From assembly GCA_005888335.1 (NCBI GenBank), contig VAWY01000097.1, positions 1 to 26,002 of the forward strand: DNA of 26,002 bases. Direction: 5' to 3'. Under the pieces are notes generated by a model, which saw only the letters and a program-made list of their open reading frames with translations, searched no databases and was not told the origin of the DNA. The stretch comes from Actinomycetota bacterium. GTDB taxonomy: Bacteria; Actinomycetota; Thermoleophilia; Solirubrobacterales; Solirubrobacteraceae. The position numbers and the translations under genes were made by a program. Positions 17,272-24,669 of the stretch are shown piece after piece (within the stretch, counting starts at the first letter, position 1; every line of letters starts with the position of its first letter).

Positions 17272-18540
17272 GCCGGGGAAGACGCGCGGCAGCCGCGCGA
17301 GCAGCCGCATGCTGCCGCGCGGGCGGAGGCGCCGGCGCAGCAGCAGGCGGCGCGGGTCGGCGCGCCCCGTCCCCACGTCGACGAAGTCGTCGAACGAGCG
17401 GAAGCGAAGCGAGAGCGACGGCTCGCTCGCCCGGCCGCGGACGACCGCGCTGTTCCCGTTGTCGAGCGACAGGTACCACGGCTCGAAGTCGTCGAACTCG
17501 TACTGGATGACGGTCCCCGCCGGCGCCTTCGCCGGGTCGGCGCCGCGGCGCATCTGGTCCATCAGGATCTCGACCGCCTCGGGGTCGCGGCTCGCGGGGC
17601 CGCGCTTCTCGCCGAGCATGCCGGCCTCGAGCAGCTTGATCCCCCGTACGCCGCGCTCGCGCGGCGGCAGGTCGATCGGGAACGGGAACGCCGGGATGTC
17701 CTCGGGATGCAGGCCGATCGCGCGGATGCGCGCCTCCTCGGCGCGGGCGCCCTCCTCGTAGAGGTCCTCGACCGAGAAGCCCCACGACTCCGTCCAGCGC
17801 CGGTCGGGCGGGTAGCCGGTCGCCGTCGTCCACGGCAGGACCTCGCGGATCGTCGAGACGATCGCGTCCTGGATCGGCTCGGGGTCGGCCTTGTAGAGGT
17901 CGGCGAGCAGGCGCACGCCGAACGCGATGTGGCGCTGCTCGTCGAGCGAGACGTGGCGGATCCCCTCGCGGAATCCCGGCAGGACGTCGTGCTCCTCGAG
18001 GAAGCGCTCGATCATGTGCTGCCCGGACTGGGCGAGGCCGGCCTCGATGACGATGTGGTAGAGCGTGATCGCCCTCGCCAGCTGGACCGGCGAGTGGTCC
18101 TTGCGCAGCTCGTCGGCCATGCGATCCAGGCGGCCGAAGACCTGGCGGTGCCCCCACGTGAGCTCGCCGAGCGTCGCCGCCAGCGTCGCGCCCGTGCTGC
18201 CGTCGCCGACGCCGACGACCTCGTGCATGAAGCGCTTGAAGAAGACCGTGTGGCGCGCCTCGTCGACCTGCTGCGTGGTCAGGAAGAACGCCTGCTCCTC
18301 GCGCGGCGCGGCGTCGATGTACGGCGACAGGTTGTCGGTGACCGACTCTTCGCCGTGGAAGAACAGCGCGAAGATCCACAGCGCCCCGCGGCGTTGCTCG
18401 TCGGACAGGCGCTCGTGCCAGTCGACGCGGTCCTGGCTGAAGTCGATCTCGGTCGCCCGCCAGTTGCCCTTCTCCCATCGGGCGTAGAGGTCCTCGTAGG
18501 AGATCTGCTCCGTCGAGCTGGGGACCGTGACCGTCACCAT
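17269..18540 (-). CDS. R2-like ligand-binding oxidase (R2lox) fused to a C-terminal SCP2-like domain
   Basis: A 423-residue ferritin-fold di-metal protein related to ribonucleotide reductase R2. Metal ligands fit R2lox: Glu64, Glu94 with His97 (DEARH), Glu166 (IVIEAG), and Glu201 with His204 (DEQRH). Val67 and Tyr161 stand where mycobacterial R2lox (Rv0233) has its Val-Tyr ether crosslink: three after the first Glu ligand and five before the fourth. So it is R2lox, not a true nrdF, and no nrdE is nearby. R2lox proteins have a Mn/Fe site and a bound long-chain lipid; their reaction is unknown. Unusually, the protein continues about 100 residues past the usual end. Residues about 342-423 (FEPWYLSLDNGNSAVVRGRA...FVDVGTGRADPRRLL...LLARLPRVFPG) read as an SCP2 sterol/lipid-transfer domain. 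Start ATG 18540 has a strong AAAGGAG. Confidence 0.88.
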   Translation of the reverse strand: MVTVTVPSSTEQISYEDLYARWEKGNWRATEIDFSQDRVDWHERLSDEQRRGALWIFALFFHGEESVTDNLSPYIDAAPREEQAFFLTTQQVDEARHTVFFKRFMHEVVGVGDGSTGATLAATLGELTWGHRQVFGRLDRMADELRKDHSPVQLARAITLYHIVIEAGLAQSGQHMIERFLEEHDVLPGFREGIRHVSLDEQRHIAFGVRLLADLYKADPEPIQDAIVSTIREVLPWTTATGYPPDRRWTESWGFSVEDLYEEGARAEEARIRAIGLHPEDIPAFPFPIDLPPRERGVRGIKLLEAGMLGEKRGPASRDPEAVEILMDQMRRGADPAKAPAGTVIQYEFDDFEPWYLSLDNGNSAVVRGRASEPSLSLRFRSFDDFVDVGTGRADPRRLLLRRRLRPRGSMRLLARLPRVFPG

Positions 18541-18581
18541 CGCGTCTCCTTTACGTGCGCGTCGCCTCGGATCGGGAGCGT

Positions 18582-18603
18582 ACTGACTGGCCGGCCAGCC
18601 AGT
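18582..18603. promoter_or_regulatory. 22-bp near-perfect palindrome upstream of the R2lox gene
   Basis: Left arm ACTGACTGGCC and the reverse complement of the right arm, ACTGGCTGGCC, match at 10 of 11 positions with no spacer. It is centred about 52 nt upstream of the R2lox start, between it and the methyltransferase stop. Size and symmetry suit a TetR-type operator. The cognate regulator is unknown. Confidence 0.65.
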
Positions 18604-18615
18604 CGGTGAGCGGGG

Positions 18616-19326
18616 TCACACGCCGGGCCGCCGCAGGCCGACGACGCAGTGCTGCTCGCCGGGGTTGGCGATCCGCTCGACGCGCAGGCCGGCGTCGGCG
18701 GCGACGTCGCGCAGCGCGTCGAGGTCGACCGGCGAGCCGAGCCACTGCGGGGCGCGCTGGCCGCGCGGCGAGCGGCGCAGCAGCGCGCCCACGCGGCGCC
18801 CGCCGCGCGGCCGGTGGATCCGCGCGTCGGTGGAGACCTGGAAGGCCGCCCACCCGCCCGGCCGCAGCACGCGCCCGATCTCGCGCACGTAGCCCAGCGT
18901 GATCGACGGATCCGGGATGTGCTGGAAGACGACGTGCGAGACGACGGCGTCGACGGAGCGATCGGCGATCGGCGCGAGGTCCTCGCCGCTGCCCTGCAGC
19001 CAGGTGACGTTGGCGAGGTGGGCGTTGAGCTCGCGCGCGCGGCGCAGCATCTCGGCCGAGACGTCGAGGGCGTGGACGGCGCCGGCGCGCGCCGCGAGCG
19101 GCCGGGTCAGCCGCCCCAGCCCGCAGCCGAGGTCGACGACGACGTCGCCCGGGCGCACCGCCATGCCGGCGGCGGCGAGCAGGCGGTCGAGGTCCGCCTC
19201 GCCGTCGGCCCAGAAGCGCGCGACGTCAGGCCGCCGGTACTGCAGGCGGTTGTCGACGAAGTACCACGCGTCCTCGCGGGCGCGCGCGTCCCAGAAGCGC
19301 GCCATCTCGCGTCCCGGCCGAGCCAT
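18616..19326 (-). CDS. Class I SAM-dependent methyltransferase
   Basis: A 236-residue methyltransferase of the Methyltransf_11/25 type. The SAM-binding motif I VVVDLGCGLGRLTRPLAA lies at about 62-79, followed by the acidic end of strand 2 (VHALDVSAEML), motif GSGEDLAPIADRSVDAVVSHVVFQHIPDP, and the EIGRVLRPGGWAAFQVS strand typical of the family. The N-terminus MARFWDARAREDAWYFVDNR is characteristic of actinobacterial small-molecule/sugar methyltransferases. ATG 19326 is used; ATG 19305, seven codons in, is an equally good alternative. The substrate is unknown. Being divergent from a GT2 gene with 22 bp between start codons suggests a sugar or glycolipid substrate. It precedes the R2lox gene on the same strand but a palindromic promoter lies between them. 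Confidence 0.88.
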   Translation of the reverse strand: MARPGREMARFWDARAREDAWYFVDNRLQYRRPDVARFWADGEADLDRLLAAAGMAVRPGDVVVDLGCGLGRLTRPLAARAGAVHALDVSAEMLRRARELNAHLANVTWLQGSGEDLAPIADRSVDAVVSHVVFQHIPDPSITLGYVREIGRVLRPGGWAAFQVSTDARIHRPRGGRRVGALLRRSPRGQRAPQWLGSPVDLDALRDVAADAGLRVERIANPGEQHCVVGLRRPGV

Positions 19327-19335
19327 CCGGCGAGT

Positions 19336-19341
19336 GATAGC
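19336..19341. promoter_or_regulatory. Core of the methyltransferase/GT2 divergent spacer
   Basis: GATAGC ends 7 nt before GTG 19349 on the plus strand. Its complement GCTATC lies 9 nt before ATG 19326 on the minus strand. It is the only A/T-bearing core in the 22-bp spacer and the weakest match of the four similar spacers. Confidence 0.35.
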
Positions 19342-19348
19342 GCGTACC

Positions 19349-20269
19349 GTGCCCGCCGTGCCCGTCGTCAGCGTGATCGTCCCCGCGCACGACGCCGCCG
19401 CGACGCTCGGGCGCACGCTCGCCGCGCTGACCGCGCAGCGCTTCGACGGCGGCTTCGAGATCGTCGTGGTCGACGACGCGTCGTCCGACGCGACCGCCGC
19501 GGTCGCCGAGCGCGCCGGCGCGCACGTCGTGCGCCAGGCGCGGCGCGCCGGGCCGGCGGCGGCGCGCAACGCCGGCGTGGCCGTCGCGCGCGGCGAGCTC
19601 CTCGCGTTCACCGACGCCGACTGCGAGCCGGCGCCGTCGTGGCTGGCCGCCGGCGCCGCCGCGCTGCGCGATGCCGACCTCGTCACCGGGCCGATCGCGC
19701 CGACGCCCGGCGTGGCCGTGGGGCCGTTCGACCGCACGCTGCGCGTCAGCGGGCCCTCGCCCCTCTTCGAGAGCGCCAACCTCTTCGCCAGGCGCGCGCT
19801 GTTCGAGCGCGTCGGCAGCTTCGAGCGCGTGCGCGGCGTCGACAGCGCCCACTTCGGCGAGGACGCGCTGTTCGGCTGGCGCGCGCGGCGCGCCGGCGCG
19901 CGCGTCGCCTACGCGCCGGACGCGGTCGTGCACCACGCGGTCTTCCCCCGCGGGGCCCGCGGCTATGTCGGCGAGCGGACGCGGTTGCGCCACTTCCCCG
20001 CGCTCATCGCGGCGGCGCCCGAGCTGCGCGGCGAGCTGCCGGCCGGTGTCTTCCTCAGCCGCCGCACGGCCGCCTTCGACCTCGCCCTGGCCGGCGCGCT
20101 CGCGGCCGCCGCGGTGCGCGCGCCTTGGCCGCTCCTCGCGGCCGTGCCGTACGCGCGCCGGCACCTGCGGGCGGCGCCGGGCACGGCCGCCGCGTACCTG
20201 GCCGGCGACGTCGTTGGCGCGGTGGCGCTCCTCTACGGGAGCGCCACGGCGCGCACGCTCGTGATGTGA
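19349..20269 (+). CDS. Glycosyltransferase family 2 protein
   Basis: A 306-residue GT-A-fold glycosyltransferase. VVSVIVPAHDAAATLGRTLAAL at the N-terminus, IVVVDDASSDAT (nucleotide-sugar binding), GPAAARNAGVAVARGELLAFTDADCEP with the DxD-like DAD metal motif, and FGEDALFGWRARRAGARVAYAP (the ED acceptor-side motif) are all present. The C-terminal 80 residues are hydrophobic in parts (FDLALAGALAAAAV, YLAGDVVGAVALLYG), so it is probably membrane-associated. It would add one sugar to a lipid or polysaccharide precursor on the inner face. GTG 19349 or GTG 19358 is possible; the first has GATAGC 7 nt upstream. No Shine-Dalgarno. Confidence 0.88.
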   Translation: MPAVPVVSVIVPAHDAAATLGRTLAALTAQRFDGGFEIVVVDDASSDATAAVAERAGAHVVRQARRAGPAAARNAGVAVARGELLAFTDADCEPAPSWLAAGAAALRDADLVTGPIAPTPGVAVGPFDRTLRVSGPSPLFESANLFARRALFERVGSFERVRGVDSAHFGEDALFGWRARRAGARVAYAPDAVVHHAVFPRGARGYVGERTRLRHFPALIAAAPELRGELPAGVFLSRRTAAFDLALAGALAAAAVRAPWPLLAAVPYARRHLRAAPGTAAAYLAGDVVGAVALLYGSATARTLVM

Positions 20270-20287
20270 AGGTCCCGACACGCGGGG

Positions 20288-20316
20288 TTGACGCCGTCCG
20301 CCGGGCCGACTATCCA
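20288..20316 (+). promoter_or_regulatory. Sigma-70-type promoter of the 64-residue gene
   Basis: TTGACG (20288-20293), a 17-bp spacer, then TATCCA (20311-20316). This is the best -35/-10 pair in the window. The predicted start near 20323 gives a leader of about 32 nt containing GAGGGGAG, so this gene uses a normal leadered mRNA. Confidence 0.65.
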
Positions 20317-20354
20317 TCCCGCTTCAGCGACACGACGAGGGGAGAGCAACCGAC

Positions 20355-20549
20355 ATGCCGATGCTGCAGGTACAGGCCGACGACGGAACGGTCATCTGGC
20401 GCGAACGGGTGACGGCGCCGGACTTCGAGACCGAGCACTTCCGCCGCTGCCTGGCCGAGCGCGTGGCCTGGGCGGTCTCCGACGCCGAGGTCGCCGAGAT
20501 CACGGACGACCCCGCCGTCCTGCCCCTCGATACGCCGCTGGTCGCGTAG
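20355..20549 (+). CDS. Small protein of unknown function (64 aa)
   Basis: MPMLQVQADDGTVIWRERV opens a short acidic protein with no membrane segment, signal peptide or recognised motif. The charge pattern suggests a compact alpha/beta fold (two strands, then the helix EHFRRCLAERVAWAVSDAEVAEI). It has its own good promoter and a Shine-Dalgarno (GAGGGGAG around 20337-20344), which is why I accept it despite its size. Its last 50 bp overlap the 3' end of the convergent GT4 gene. It might be a small regulator or an adaptor; no function can be assigned. It is the only gene of the glycosyltransferase block with a classical leadered promoter. Confidence 0.7.
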   Translation: MPMLQVQADDGTVIWRERVTAPDFETEHFRRCLAERVAWAVSDAEVAEITDDPAVLPLDTPLVA

Positions 20550-21675
20550 CCCGCACCGCGCGCTCGAGCTCGCGTTCGACCGCCTCGTTGAAGGCGGTGG
20601 CGGAGTAGCGCGGGGCGGTCGCGAGGCCGCCGGCGACGAGCCGCTCGCGCAGCTGCGCGTCGCCGGCCAGCCGGCGCACGGCGGCGGCAAGCTCGGCGGC
20701 GTCGCCCGCCTCGAACAGCAGGCAGTTCTCGCCGTCGCGCAGGTACTCGCGGGAGCCGCCGCGGCCGGTGGCGATCACCGGTCGCGCGCGGCCCATGGCC
20801 TCCAGCGGCACGAGGCCCCACGGCTCCTCCCAGCGGACGGGGAAGACGAGGGCGTCGGCTTCGGCGTAGGCGTCGCGCAGGGCGGCGCCGGACCGATGGC
20901 CCGCGAGGGTGACGTTGCCGCCGAGCGCGCGCAGGCGCTCGCGCTCGCGCTCAGCCCCGGCGCCGACGATCGTGAGCGCGGCCTCGGGCGGCAGGTGGCC
21001 CAGCGCCTCGATCGCGGTGTCGAGGCCCTTGCGCGGGTCGAGGCGGCCGACGCACAGCAGCCGCCAGCCCCAGGCGCGCTGCTGGGCGGGCGCGAGGAAG
21101 GCGCCGTCGATGCCCGAGTGCGCGACGCCCGTGTCCTGCAGCTGGCGACCCGCGGCGCTCGCGCGCTCGCGCGTGGCCTCGCTGACGAAGACGTAGCGGG
21201 CGGCGCGGGCATAGTCGACGCGCGGCGGCAGCCCGCGGCGCCGCCAGCAGTCGGCGCGCGCGCCGTAGTCCAGCCAGTCGTCGTGGACGAACGCCACGGC
21301 CGGCAGTCCGCGGCGGCGCACGCGCTCGAGCAGCGACAGCGACATCCCGCCCATCGACCACCAGCTCACGACGTCAGGGGCGAACGCGTCGAGCTGGTGC
21401 GCGAGGACGCGCGCGTTGTGGCGCTCCAGCCGCGCGCAGGCCAGCAGCGAGCGGCGCGGGAAGGCGTGGTCGCGCCAGTACCAGCGCAGCTCACGAGCGA
21501 CGTCACCGTCGTCGGCCGGCGCGCCGGCGACGCGGTGGTCGGTGGTGAGCACGCGCACGGTGTGCCCGGCGGCCCGCAGGTGCTCGACCGCGCCGCGCCA
21601 GACGGCTTCGTAACCGCCGCCGAGGTCGTGAGGGGGGTAGAGGTTGCCGACGGTCAGGACGCGCACGGCGCGCAT
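20500..21675 (-). CDS. Glycosyltransferase family 4 protein (GT-B fold)
   Basis: A 391-residue retaining glycosyltransferase. The N-terminal domain starts VRVLTVGNLYPPHDLGGGYEAVWRGAVEHLRAAGHTVRVLT, the acceptor side with its Gly-Gly loop. After a linker, LLCVGRLDPRKGLDTAIEAL and AALTIVGAGAERERERL open the nucleotide-sugar domain. VRWEEPWGLVPLEAMGRARPVIATGRGGSREYL holds the E-x7-E motif. It uses a nucleotide-activated sugar; the acceptor is unknown. ATG 21675 gives the longest form; GTG 21666 (VRVLTVGN) starts exactly at the first strand and has GAGTAT 7 nt upstream, so it may be the true, leaderless start. The end overlaps the 64-residue gene by 50 bp. Divergent from a GT2 gene. Confidence 0.9.
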   Translation of the reverse strand: MRAVRVLTVGNLYPPHDLGGGYEAVWRGAVEHLRAAGHTVRVLTTDHRVAGAPADDGDVARELRWYWRDHAFPRRSLLACARLERHNARVLAHQLDAFAPDVVSWWSMGGMSLSLLERVRRRGLPAVAFVHDDWLDYGARADCWRRRGLPPRVDYARAARYVFVSEATRERASAAGRQLQDTGVAHSGIDGAFLAPAQQRAWGWRLLCVGRLDPRKGLDTAIEALGHLPPEAALTIVGAGAERERERLRALGGNVTLAGHRSGAALRDAYAEADALVFPVRWEEPWGLVPLEAMGRARPVIATGRGGSREYLRDGENCLLFEAGDAAELAAAVRRLAGDAQLRERLVAGGLATAPRYSATAFNEAVERELERAVRATRPAAYRGAGRRGRP

Positions 21676-21679
21676 ACTC
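21673..21679. promoter_or_regulatory. Overlapping divergent -10-like core (GT4/GT2 pair)
   Basis: CATACTC. Read rightwards, CATACT ends 8 nt before GTG 21687. Read leftwards, GAGTAT (21674-21679) ends 7 nt before GTG 21666. The core overlaps the alternative ATG 21675 of the leftward gene. Confidence 0.45.
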
Positions 21680-21686
21680 CCGGACC

Positions 21687-22625
21687 GTGCCGGCGCCGAT
21701 CGTCGTTGCCGTCGTCTCCTGGAACACGCGCGAGGCGCTCGAGCGCTGCCTGCGCAGCCTCGAGCCCGAGCGGGCGCGCGCGGAGGTCTGGGTCGTCGAC
21801 AACGCGTCGACCGACGGCTCGGCGGATCTCGTGCGGACGCGGTTCACGTGGGCTCACCTGATCGCCTCGCCGGACAACCTTGGGTACGGCGCGGCGGTCA
21901 ACCTCGTCGCGCGGCGCACCGCGTCGCCGTGGCTGGTCGCGGCCAACGCCGATGTCGCGCTCGAGCCGGGCGCGCTCGACGCGCTGCTCGCCGCCGCCGA
22001 GCGCGACCCCGGCGCCGGCGCGCTGGCCCCGCGGCTCGTCCTGGATGACGGCTCGACGCAGCACTCGGTGCACGCGTTCCCGAGCGTGCCGTTCGCCGCG
22101 GCGTTCAACGCCGGGCTGGCGCGGGTCGTGCCGGGCCTGGGCGAGCGCCTGGCCCTCGCCGGCCACTGGGATCCCGACCGCCCGCGGCGGGTGCCGTGGG
22201 CGATCGCCGCGCTGCTGCTCGTGCGCCGCGCCGCCTGGGACGCCGCCGGTGGCTTCGACGAGGCGCAGTGGATGTACGCCGAGGACCTCGACCTCGGCTG
22301 GCGGCTGCGTCGGGCCGGCTGGGCGACGCGCTACGTGCCCGAGGCGCGCGTGCGGCACGAGAGCGCGGCGTCGACCGCGCAGGCGTGGGGCGAGGAGCGC
22401 ACCGCGCGCTGGCAGCGCCTGACGTACGCGTGGATGCTGCGCCGGCGCGGGCTCGTGCGCACGCGCGCGGTGGCGGCGCTCAACGTGGCGGGCGCGGGCG
22501 CGCGCTGGCTGGCGCTCACGCCGCTCGGTTCCCGCGCGGCGGACCGGCGGCAGCGCTGGCGCTGGTGGGCTTCACTCCACGCCGCCGGCCTGGCGCGGCG
22601 CGACGTGCTCACGCGCATGCGCTAG
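21687..22625 (+). CDS. Glycosyltransferase family 2, rhamnosyltransferase-like
   Basis: A 312-residue GT-A-type enzyme like the WbbL/GlfT1 group. VVAVVSWNTREALERCLRSL, VWVVDNASTDGSADLV and SPDNLGYGAAVNLVAR are the characteristic sequence of this group, and ANADVALEP replaces the canonical DxD, as is common there. GGFDEAQWMYAEDLDLGWRLRRAGW carries the catalytic ED-D region. The C-terminus is basic with amphipathic helices rather than clear membrane spans. It probably transfers a deoxysugar such as rhamnose to a cell-envelope glycan, by family resemblance. GTG 21687 has no Shine-Dalgarno. The TAG stop shares bases with the convergent GT2 stop (CTAG, 4-bp overlap). Confidence 0.9.
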   Translation: MPAPIVVAVVSWNTREALERCLRSLEPERARAEVWVVDNASTDGSADLVRTRFTWAHLIASPDNLGYGAAVNLVARRTASPWLVAANADVALEPGALDALLAAAERDPGAGALAPRLVLDDGSTQHSVHAFPSVPFAAAFNAGLARVVPGLGERLALAGHWDPDRPRRVPWAIAALLLVRRAAWDAAGGFDEAQWMYAEDLDLGWRLRRAGWATRYVPEARVRHESAASTAQAWGEERTARWQRLTYAWMLRRRGLVRTRAVAALNVAGAGARWLALTPLGSRAADRRQRWRWWASLHAAGLARRDVLTRMR

Positions 22626-23476
22626 CGGCCCGGCTCGTTCGGCAGCAGCCGCCCGAGCTCGAACGCCCAGTGGCAGAGCAGCCCGACGGCGGCGAGGACG
22701 GCGCCGTCGCGGTCGCCGCGGGCCCGGCGGCGGGCGGCGGCGGCGAGCCGGCGGGCCGTGTAGCGCAGGATGCCGGGCCCCAGCGCTGACGGGAACGAGC
22801 CGGGGTGGCGGCGGTCGAGCCACGCCGCTCCGGCGCCGTGGCGCGCGTGCTGGCGCACGAGGGCGCCCAGCGACCGGCGGCTGCGGTGGACGACGGCTGC
22901 TCGCGGGCGGTCCTCCAGCGTCCAGCCGGCGTCGCGCAGGCGGAAGCAGAGGTCGGCGTCGCCCCCCGAGCGGATGGTCTCGACGAAGCCTCCGGCCGCC
23001 TCGAAGGCCGTCCGGCGCACGGCGCAGTTCGCGGTCTGCGCGTAGGCCCAGCGGCCGCGCGGGTCGACCTGCGCCATCGAGCGGCTGAGCATCGCGTAGC
23101 GGGCCGCGAGCGGGGCGCGCCGGTCGACGGGCTCATCGTCGACGCGCCCGACCAGGACCGCCGCCTCGTCGGCGGGTGGCGTCTCGAAATAGCGGTCGAG
23201 CAGATCGGGGGAGGGGTCGACGTCGGCGTCCAGGAACACGATCCACGGAGCGCTCCCGCGCTGCGCGCCGCGGTTGCGCGCGTGGTACGAGGTCTGGCGG
23301 GCGGGCGCGCGCACGACGCGCGGGTCGTCGACCGGCTCGCCGCGGCGGCGGTTGTCGACGATGACGACCGTGTCGCCCTCGCTCAGCCGCAGCCCCCGCG
23401 CGCGGGCGAGCAGCGCGCGCAAGTCGGCCTGGCTGCCGCGGAACGGGATCACGACGTCGACAGGGGGCCGCGGCAC
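22622..23476 (-). CDS. Glycosyltransferase family 2 protein
   Basis: A 284-residue GT-A enzyme. VDVVIPFRGSQADLRALLARARGL, VVIVDNRRRG, SYHARNRGAQRGSAPWIVFLDADVDPSPDLL (DAD metal motif) and FEAAGGFVETIRSGGDADLCFRLRDAGW are in order. The tail LAAAARRRARGDRDGAVLAAVGLLCHWAFELGRLL has one weakly hydrophobic stretch. GTG 23476 is used; CATGAT on the minus strand lies 8 nt upstream and no Shine-Dalgarno exists, so leaderless translation is likely. It converges on the previous GT2 with stops overlapping in CTAG and diverges from the next GT4. Sugar donor and acceptor cannot be deduced. Confidence 0.88.
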   Translation of the reverse strand: MPRPPVDVVIPFRGSQADLRALLARARGLRLSEGDTVVIVDNRRRGEPVDDPRVVRAPARQTSYHARNRGAQRGSAPWIVFLDADVDPSPDLLDRYFETPPADEAAVLVGRVDDEPVDRRAPLAARYAMLSRSMAQVDPRGRWAYAQTANCAVRRTAFEAAGGFVETIRSGGDADLCFRLRDAGWTLEDRPRAAVVHRSRRSLGALVRQHARHGAGAAWLDRRHPGSFPSALGPGILRYTARRLAAAARRRARGDRDGAVLAAVGLLCHWAFELGRLLPNEPGR

Positions 23477-23483
23477 GGTCGCG

Positions 23484-23490
23484 CATCATG
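23484..23490. promoter_or_regulatory. Overlapping divergent -10-like core (GT2/GT4 pair)
   Basis: CATCATG. Read leftwards, CATGAT (23485-23490) ends 8 nt before GTG 23476. Read rightwards, CATCAT ends 7 nt before GTG 23497. CATGAT is one base from the TATGAT form of a -10. Confidence 0.45.
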
Positions 23491-24669
23491 CCCGCCGTGG
23501 ACCGCCGCTCGCTGCCCGCCGTCGCCGTCTTCGTGGACCGCTTCCCGCAGCTGTCAGAGACCTTCGTGGTCGCGGAGGCCGAGGCGCTCGCCCGGCTCGG
23601 GCACGCCGTGAGCATCGAGGCGCGCGCCCGGATGGCCGAGGCGGCCGGCCCGCTCCCCGTCCGGTTCGCGTCCGACGAGACGCGCGGCGAGCGACTGCGC
23701 GCGCTCGCCTGGCTGGTCGCCCGCCACCCGGGCCGCTGCGCACTCGATCTGGCGCGGCGCCGGCGCTGGGCGCGCGAGGAGGTCGTCACGCCGCTGCGGC
23801 AGCTCGCGCCCCGCGCCCGCCGGCTCGCCGCCACGCTGCGCCCGCTGCACCTGCATGCCCACTTCGCCTACGAAGCGGCGCTGGACGCGCTGCGCCTCGG
23901 CGGCCTCCTCGGCGTCCCCGTCAGCGTCACGGCGCACGCCGCGGACATCTACCGCGACCCGCGCAACCTGCGGGCGAAGCTCGAGCTCGCAGCGTTCGCG
24001 ACCAGCGGCTGCGACTCCACCGTGAGCCACCTGCGCGAGATCGCCGGGACTGCCCGCGTCGTCAAGATCGTCATGGGCGTCGACCCCGAGCGCTTCGCCC
24101 GCCGCACGCCGCACCCCGACGGCCGCCACGTCGTCGCCGTCGGCCGCCTGGTCGAGAAGAAGGGCTTCGTGCACCTGGTCCGCGCCGCGGCGCGACTCGG
24201 CGACGTGCGCGTGACTCTCGTCGGCGAGGGGCCCGAGCGACCGCAGCTCGAGCGCGAGATCACGCGCCTCAACGTGGCCGACCGCGTCGCCCTGCCCGGC
24301 GCCGCCTCGCCCGACGGCGTCCGCGCCGCGCTCGAGGGCGCCGACCTGCTGTGCATGCCCTCGGTGATCGCCCGCGATGGGGACCGCGACTCGATGCCCG
24401 TTGCCGTCAAGGAGGCGCTGGCCATGGAGGTCTGCGTGGTCGCGTCCGACACGGCCGGCCTGCCCGAGGTCGTGCGCCCGCCGTGGGGCCGGCTCGTCCC
24501 GCCCGCGGACCCCGCGGCCCTCGCCGCGGCGATCGACGAGATGCTCGCCCGCCCGCCGGCCGAGCGCGCCGCCGCCGGCAGCGCCGGGCGCGCGCACGTG
24601 CTCGACCACGCGAACGTCGACCGCGAGGCCGAGAAGCTGTCGGCGCTCATCCGCGCCCGCGCCGGTTAG
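23488..24669 (+). CDS. Glycosyltransferase family 4 protein (WcaL/ExoL-like)
   Basis: A 393-residue GT-B glycosyltransferase. VAVFVDRFPQLSETFVVAEAEALARLGHAVSIEA is the N-terminal signature of the WcaL/AmsK/ExoL exopolysaccharide group. LHAHFAYEAALDALRLGGLLGVPVSVTAHAADIY is the conserved acceptor-side block. VVAVGRLVEKKGFVHLVRAAARL and VTLVGEGPERPQLEREI begin the donor domain, and DSMPVAVKEALAMEVCVVASDTAGLPEVV holds the E-x7-E-like motif. It would add a sugar to an exopolysaccharide or glycolipid intermediate. ATG 23488 is listed, but GTG 23497, three codons in, fits the leaderless spacing better. The stop overlaps the convergent glycyl-tRNA synthetase stop by 4 bp (TTAG). Confidence 0.9.
   Translation: MPAVDRRSLPAVAVFVDRFPQLSETFVVAEAEALARLGHAVSIEARARMAEAAGPLPVRFASDETRGERLRALAWLVARHPGRCALDLARRRRWAREEVVTPLRQLAPRARRLAATLRPLHLHAHFAYEAALDALRLGGLLGVPVSVTAHAADIYRDPRNLRAKLELAAFATSGCDSTVSHLREIAGTARVVKIVMGVDPERFARRTPHPDGRHVVAVGRLVEKKGFVHLVRAAARLGDVRVTLVGEGPERPQLEREITRLNVADRVALPGAASPDGVRAALEGADLLCMPSVIARDGDRDSMPVAVKEALAMEVCVVASDTAGLPEVVRPPWGRLVPPADPAALAAAIDEMLARPPAERAAAGSAGRAHVLDHANVDREAEKLSALIRARAG

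Noticed and set aside
15747..17510. A 587-codon plus-strand frame over the repeat region and lipoprotein
   Set aside because: It starts inside the palindrome and overlaps the real lipoprotein frame; composition is arginine-rich with no motif.
17269..18540. Ribonucleotide reductase beta subunit (nrdF/nrdB)
   Set aside because: The Val67/Tyr161 pair and ligand spacing match R2lox, the SCP2-like tail is foreign to R2, and no nrdE/nrdA is nearby.
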